64,000 nt of DNA, from the NCBI GenBank assembly GCA_904063045.1, contig CAJFCJ010000009.1:352942-416941 (forward strand), written 5' to 3'. Source of the DNA: Dimorphilus gyrociliatus (lineage: Eukaryota; Annelida; Polychaeta; Dinophilidae). The notes below the pieces were generated by a model. That model did not search any database. It saw nothing but the letters and a program-made list of their open reading frames with translations, and was not told where the DNA came from. The translations under genes and the position numbers were made by a program. Positions 58,120-64,000 of the stretch are shown in pieces (the stretch's first letter is position 1; each line of letters starts with the position of its first letter).

Positions 58120-59567
58120 TTAAGATATATACTTAATTAAAATAGGTTCATTGGGATCGAGGAGTATCCAACGCTTCATTGCTAATGGAATATCTAAATT
58201 GTTAATTGTATGTAATACATTAAATCTTGAGTGTCTTCTCACACAAATAATGCATTGTTCTCTTAAAGTTTTTGTGACTTGTGGAAGTTTAGAGTTATAC
58301 TGATGGCTGAATATAGCTCTTTCTATAAGTTCTATAGCTTCAGAATTCCTTATCCTTTCTAATAAACTATACATTTTAATTTTATTTAGATTGGTAAAGC
58401 CGTAAACTCTTATTGCAATTTTGAATGGTAAAAGACCTTTTTCAGGTTGTGCATTCCAACCCAATCCATTCCATAATTCAAAAGAATCAGCTCCATGAGT
58501 TAAAAGTAATAATCCCAAATGTAGACGATATTCACTCATATGTGATTGCAAATAACTAATACAGCAACTATCATATTGCTTTTGGGGTGAATAGTAAAAA
58601 GCCAACTCGATTGGAAAATGATACGAAAGTACAACAGCTCTTGAACTGTTTGGTCCATATTTCATGACATTCTTTAAGCATTTTTCGCAATTGAGATCTA
58701 TAGCCCAACATATTGGTGTTGCTTTCTCGTCGACATTGGCAAAACTTAGAAAGGGATTCATAGCTAAGGCTTCCTCGATTATATTACACCTGTATAATAT
58801 TAAATTATCAATATTAGCTGAAGGACTACTATGTACACTGTATATTCTATGTATATACGATATATATATATACAGTATATATATTTTTACCTATGATAAA
58901 ACCAGAGGAAATACCAAGGAGATTGTTCGTTGTTTATAGAATAAGTGACAGTAGTTGATTTGAGTAAAATACTGAGAATTTCATCACTAGCTTGGGTTGT
59001 ACAAGCCCGAATGAGAGGTGTCATACCTTGAACATTATCATATTTTTCATTTGCATTATAACTGTCCAGTAATTTGACTAAAGAAATATCATCTCTATCT
59101 ATTGCAAAATATAAGACAGAGGGAACTTTTTCCGTTTGACGAAAGCATTTGTTTTCTAAGAGAAATTTGACAATCGTGAGATTCACGGTGGCAACTGTAC
59201 ACGCAATATGTAAAGCATTATGTCCTGACGTATCTATTGCGTTAATATCAGCTCCCCAATAGCATAACAATTTAATAATGTTTATATTGCCAATTTTTAC
59301 TGCTGCATGAAGAGGAACAGGCTTGACATTAGGATCAGCTCCGTTTCTTAATAATAGCTCTACAACTTCTACACAACCACTCATACATGCAATATACAGA
59401 GGAGACAATCCAAAACTATTCTTCTCGTTCACATTTCCGTTCCATCCTATGAACTGACGAAGAAGACCAATTTCTCTGCACTCTACCAGATAATGTAAGT
59501 AATTTAAACCTTTTGGAGTTACAGTATATTCCGCTCCATAAGGCAAATCAACTTTAAAATCAACCAT
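58120..59567 (-). CDS. Ankyrin repeat and SOCS-box protein (ASB type)
   Basis: 448-residue protein in two exons (59567-58891 and 58789-58120). Ankyrin repeats are clear in residues about 48-160, for example GLSPLYIACMSGCVEVVELL with RNGADPN, PLHAAVKIGNINIIKLLCYW and GHNALHIACTVATVNLTIVK. Weaker repeats follow. A SOCS box at the C-terminus reads TLREQCIICVRRH (a full BC-box match, with Cys) followed by INNLDIPLAMKRWIL (Cul5-box-like). ASB proteins recruit substrates to Elongin B/C-Cullin5 ubiquitin ligases. The substrate cannot be told from sequence. It is not closely similar to the two other SOCS-box proteins in the window. Confidence 0.88.
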
Positions 59568-60777
59568 GTCTGCTCTCTCTCTAGAGTAGTATTGAACACT
59601 TTTGACTCAACTTATGTATAAAATTCGAAATATTGCGCAAACGTAGAATGTTGAACGTAGCAACAGACACGTGTTAGGGAAAATACTTGAGGAATTCCTC
59701 TATGACTCACCAACACAAAATTTCTTCCTTATATAGAAGTAGTGTACATATATGTATATATAAATATTAGAAAATATAATATTAATTAAACAAGTTGAGT
59801 AGTTTAAAAATAGAATAGTTAATTTCCTAGAAAAGAACAATTAAAAAACAAAGAAAGGAAATAGTAAACATCTTAAGGTTCTCTTCTACATTTTCCAATT
59901 AGGAACGTACCAATCTCTTCTCTTCTTATACCTTTCTAAAAAGAATATACTATATATCTTTATCTTTAATCTAAAAGAAAATAAAGAAATAAATATGAAT
60001 ATTCTGATAGAAAATTTTGTTTCTTTTTCATTAGAACTAAGTTCTTTTTATCAATAATTAGTTGGAAATATTTTGTTTGTTTTGATAAAATATTGTCTTG
60101 AGAAATGTCAGATCTTTTTATGTTTCAATCTCTTTTAGTAAGAAATACTGAGGTAAAAAAAAAATTACGTTAATTAATATGTTTTTATCATGAACGAATA
60201 GATTAGACGTTTATTAAAAAATGTATTTTGATGCTAATATCGCAAATATAAAAATGTCTTTTATGGAGTTAAGCTTCCCGATTAAAAAGTATATAGCATC
60301 TACTTAAAAAGTAACTATAACGAGAGACACTTTCAATGTTAAGATAAGATAAATTTAACATAAAAAAAAACTAAATAGAGAATCTAGAAACATCTTTCTA
60401 CTATCCAGTCTTCCTATTAAAAAATTTTTATTAGAATCTATTTTGTACTATTCCTTGACCTTCTTATCAAATGCTCCAATTAGATGACTTGAAAATGGAC
60501 AAAATAGGCTGAATTATATAGATATTCTGTAGCATTAACTTAATACATTTGACAAATGTCTTTTGTTGTCTGAAAGTTGTGTACTATTAAATATCAAAAT
60601 CCTAAACATATAAATAAGGCAAATTGTACTTTGTATTTTAAAGTTAAAGCCTAAATATTTATATAAAGTTCGAGACCTAATAAAAACCATACATGGATTA
60701 ACAAGCATACACATACACTATTCTTCCTCAACTTCATCAAATCATAAACATAAAACTAGTGCAAAAGTAAAGTAGTT
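59568..60777. other. Intergenic region upstream of the lipase pair
   Basis: 1.2 kb of AT-rich DNA between divergent genes; no gene or strong motif seen. Confidence 0.6.
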
Positions 60778-62213
60778 ATGATTGAGAATATAAGAAAGTT
60801 TGTTTTATTCTCTCTTCTACTTTCTATGTTTGTACTGTGCAGAAGGTAATTAAATTTTTATTAATTAAAGCTATTAATTATAAAAGATTTCTATATTACA
60901 ATTCAATTGTCTAGTTTTAAAACTGTTTGTTACAAACGATGTGGATGTGTTACAAATGATAGATTTTTTATGGGTAAAACATTTAATCGAGTAAATTGAC
61001 TTTTAGGATTAAATAGAGCTTTTTTTCTAAATGTTTTTTAGATGCTCCTATGTTTGAATCAATAAAATCTGATGATATTACTTTTGATTTATACACTCCA
61101 GAGAAACCTAATGATCCAATTCGAACCAGTTTATCATTTTTACCGTTAAGTATTTGATTGTCTTTTCCACTTAATTGTGTTCATCTTTTGTATTGAATAG
61201 TGATGATTTTAAGAGTAATAGACCAACTAAACTCTTTCTACATGGCTGGAAAAGTTCACCCGAAACTTTTACATCAACTAAGGATAAGATATTTCAGTCT
61301 AAGAAACAAGTTAACGTTTTCCTCGTCAATTGGACATCTATTTCCAACCTATTATACTGCAAAGTAGGAAACTTAAAAATAGACTTAATTAATTAATTTA
61401 ATTAATTTCTTAGTCCGTTACCAATTTACAATTGGTCGGACACTGTGTGGCTTATTATCTAAGAAGACTAATTTATAAGTACGGTGGATCATCTATGGAC
61501 TATCATTGCATAGGTCATAGTTTGGGAGCTCACGCTTGCGGTTACATTGGTCAAAAATTCAAAAGATTTAACATGATATTAGGTCGAGCAACAGGATTAG
61601 ATCCTGCAGGTAAATATGTTTCCCTCTTTTTTTTCTATAAATTTCTCGTAACGTGTAATTAATTCTGTTTTTTTTACAACATCAAAAGGTCCTTGCTTCA
61701 AGTATACTCGTAACTCAAAGAGGTTGGATAAATCAGATGCACTTTTCCAAGATAATATTCATACGAGCACGAAAGGTTTTGACAAAGTATTAGGTATCTC
61801 CATGCCTCTTGGTCACGTAGATTTCTTTCCAAATTACCGCGAAGAGCAGCCACCGTGTGAATATGTCAGCAAGTGTATGTTAATAAGATGTTAAAAACAA
61901 TCTTTGTAGGATAAAAGGAATATTTTTTCTTATTACAGCAATATTATCTGCAAAATCTTGCGCTCATAGTATAGCTAAAGATTACTTTGTGGCATCTTTA
62001 GAGAGAGAATGCTCTTTCATTGCTGAACCATGTCACGTTGTAGGAACTAAAAGTGTTATCGATCGTTTTATAATTCACCTTTATGGTAATTGTGGTCATT
62101 CTTGTCAAATGAACACAACTTGCCAAAAGATGGGTTGGTACGCCAATGAAATGCCCGGAAGGGGCTCATTCTATCTCAGGACAAAAAGAATTTACCCTTA
62201 TTGTATAAATTAA
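60778..62213 (+). CDS. Secreted pancreatic-lipase-family protein 1
   Basis: 349-residue predicted secreted esterase of the pancreatic lipase family. Exons: 60778-60845, 60915-60973, 61042-61144, 61201-61363, 61414-61609, 61689-61874, 61939-62213. A signal peptide (KFVLFSLLLSMFVLC) comes first, then a short Cys segment (VCYKRCGCV). The alpha/beta-hydrolase core has the HGW oxyanion motif, the nucleophile Ser in GHSLGAH, and Asp in RATGLDPAG. A candidate catalytic His lies in SCAHS. A PLAT domain, found in vertebrate pancreatic lipase, is absent, so a phospholipase A1-like enzyme is possible. Tandem paralogue of the gene at 62659. Confidence 0.88.
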
Positions 62214-62658
62214 TAATGCATCACGTCAACTTCACTTTTACTCTCGCACAAAACCTACTAATGTAAAGGAAAAGAAGGTTCATCTCTCTCTCTCTCTCTC
62301 TCCCTATCTCACCTTACACATATTTTTATTGTTAATACGTTGTTTTAATTAGTTAATACTTTTGTATTCTTATGATTCTAAAGTATGAAAAATGTATTTT
62401 ACTTTTAGAAATAATCTTTGATAAAGAATTTAAAAGTTTGTTCAAATTTAAATATATTTAGAAAATGAAAGTTTATGATAATCTCCTCATTTTAACCTGC
62501 GTACTTTTGGAATGTAGTTATGAAACAAATATTTTTATTCCTACATACTTTTCATAGTTATTTACAATGGGTTTGAACAGATGGATGATAAAGAAAAAAA
62601 ATTACGTTTAGGTATAAATAAGCTTAAATATATTACTTTAAAAATTATTTCAGTCATC
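62214..62658. other. Spacer between the tandem lipase genes
   Basis: 445 bases. A CT microsatellite at 62284-62301 lies in the presumed 3' UTR of lipase 1; the rest should include the promoter of lipase 2. Confidence 0.55.
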
Positions 62659-63943
62659 ATGAAATACTTTGCGGCTTTGCTTCTATTGCCTTTTGCCTTG
62701 TAATTTTAATACATATTTAACGATGAGAGTACAGTTACGTATATTATCTCGTTTTTCTTTTTTATTTTCAGTTGTGCTGAGGTTTGTTATCCACCATGCG
62801 GATGCTTTAATGATGATCCTCCATTCGAGGGAGATTGGTTACCGGAACCCATTGAAGAACAGGATATTACATACGAACTCTTTACAAGAAATAATCGCGA
62901 TGATCCTATTGACTGTACCTTAGACCAATTACCGTAAATAGATCATTTAATATCATATTAAAACTGAACTAATTAACAGTTTTTTAAATTTAGAAACGAA
63001 TTTGATCAGAATAAGCCAACTAAATTCGTTTGGCACGGATGGAATGGTCGATCGGCTTCCCATTACGCAACTAAAGATGCTATTTTGGACCATGTCGATG
63101 CCAATGTTTTTGTTGTTGATTGGCCAGGCGCTACCGATTTAGTATATTTTCAGGTAACAAAAATTAACACAGCTTTCTTATATTCTTTCATATAATATGA
63201 TTTTTCTATAGGCTGTTGCCAATGCCCGTTTGGCCGGTAGCTGTACTGGAGTATTTACTAAAAGATTACTTGATAGATTCGGTGGAGATATCGATACCTA
63301 CCATTGTGTTGGCCATAGCTTGGGCGCTCATGTTTGTGGATATTATGGAGATATGATGAATTACACTTACAGTTTGGTTTTAGGAAGAGCCACTGGTCTT
63401 GATCCCGCCGGTAAGAATTTTGCTTAGAATTGTTTTTAAAAGAGCAACGCAATGTAATTCATTATAAAGGTCCTGGTTTCGATGGTGGAGATCCAAGATT
63501 CCGTCTTGACAAAGAAGATGCTAGATTCCAAGATAATATCCATACCAATACTAAGGGTTTCATCTATCTCGGTCTTGGAAAACCAGTTGGTGACGTAGAC
63601 TTCTTCCCAAATAAGGGAGATTTCCAACCTCCTTGCGAAGATGGTAGCTGCTCTGATCACAGTGTTTGTGTACGATACTTTAGGATTTCAATGGATAAAG
63701 ATCAATGCCAATACACTGCATATCCCTGCAACAGCGATGACGATGCCGACGATGTAAACACAAATATACTTAAAATGATTTTCTTTTATCTAAACATTCT
63801 GTATTTTCCAAAAATAGGGTAAATGTGAAACATGTACAGCAGGCGTTGATTGTCAAAGAATGGGATACTATGCCGACACTATGCCAGGTAGAGGAACCTT
63901 TTTCTTGAGAACTACACCTAACCATCCTCACTGTGAAAATTAA
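62659..63943 (+). CDS. Secreted pancreatic-lipase-family protein 2
   Basis: 323-residue predicted secreted esterase, tandem paralogue of the preceding gene. Exons: 62659-62699, 62772-62933, 62994-63153, 63212-63410, 63470-63753, 63818-63943. It has a signal peptide (MKYFAALLLLPFALF), the lipase N-terminal motif VCYPPCGCFNDDPPF, HGWNG, the nucleophile Ser in GHSLGAH, Asp in RATGLDPAG, and a candidate His in CSDHS. The C-terminal motif YYADTMPGRGTFFLRT is shared with paralogue 1. No PLAT domain follows. The acidic segment before the last intron (NSDDDADD) is specific to this copy. The AATAAA signal overlaps the stop region at 63943. Confidence 0.9.
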
Positions 63944-63948
63944 ATAAA
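63943..63948 (+). terminator. Polyadenylation signal overlapping the lipase 2 stop
   Basis: AATAAA begins at the last base of the TAA stop codon, so the 3' UTR is predicted to be only a few tens of bases. Confidence 0.4.
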
Positions 63949-64000
63949 ACATAAGCGGACTCTTATTAACCTTCAAAGAAATGCGATGTGTTATACAATA

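Noticed and set aside
1-64000. tRNA, rRNA, CRISPR arrays and complete transposons
   Set aside because: I looked for clover-leaf boxes, regular spaced repeats, terminal inverted repeats and transposase motifs and saw none that hold up. A tRNAscan-SE and RepeatMasker run would be decisive.

Overview
The window is nuclear DNA of a compact, AT-rich animal genome. Genes are split by GT-AG introns, mostly about 45-70 nt, and are densely packed on both strands, often head-to-head. The gene set is metazoan: animal FAS-like polyketide synthase, USP12/46, CNIH4, RPL21, TXNDC9, EXT1, RPL4, DERL1, POLK, ERMP1, MPDU1, GUK1, SOCS-box proteins and pancreatic-type lipases. No species is certain. The tiny introns and gene density suit a small-genome spiralian, for example a dinophilid annelid; that is inference. 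All exon models below were joined by hand from splice signals, reading-frame phase and family similarity, and every coding length closes in frame.

Region 1 (1-12.1 kb, minus strand): a 2197-residue polyketide synthase (KS-AT-DH-MT remnant-ER-KR-ACP, no thioesterase) in 12 exons at 4091-11357. Downstream of it lies a decayed, internally deleted tandem copy (1-3650). Most of that copy is strongly diverged, but two islands (1-422 and 1600-2802) are almost identical to the intact gene.

Region 2 (13.7-23.2 kb): CNIH4 (five short exons), USP12/46, RPL21 with two intron-encoded C/D snoRNA candidates, a 555-residue SOCS-box protein of unknown family, and TXNDC9.

Region 3 (23.1-38 kb): repeat-rich non-coding DNA, a 542-residue divergent paralogue of the SOCS-box protein, EXT1 (eight exons over 6.3 kb), and a single-exon 797-residue protein. 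The last joins a degenerate poly(ADP-ribose) glycohydrolase-like domain to about six amphipathic helices of the type that bind PKA regulatory subunits.

Region 4 (38.1-45 kb): a divergent pair of small ciliary-type genes sharing a short promoter with an RFX X-box-like site, a two-EF-hand protein, RPL4 with a U18-type snoRNA in an intron, and DERL1 head-to-head with RPL4.

Region 5 (45.6-57.8 kb): POLK (no C-terminal UBZ fingers), ERMP1 and MPDU1 on the minus strand, GUK1 on the plus strand, and a small coiled-coil protein.

Region 6 (58-64 kb): an ankyrin-repeat SOCS-box (ASB-type) gene and two tandem secreted pancreatic-lipase-family genes. Themes that recur are ER functions (DERL1, ERMP1, MPDU1, CNIH4), ubiquitin pathway genes (USP12/46, three SOCS-box proteins) and ribosome production (RPL4, RPL21 and their snoRNAs). 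There is no sign of an operon-like functional cluster.
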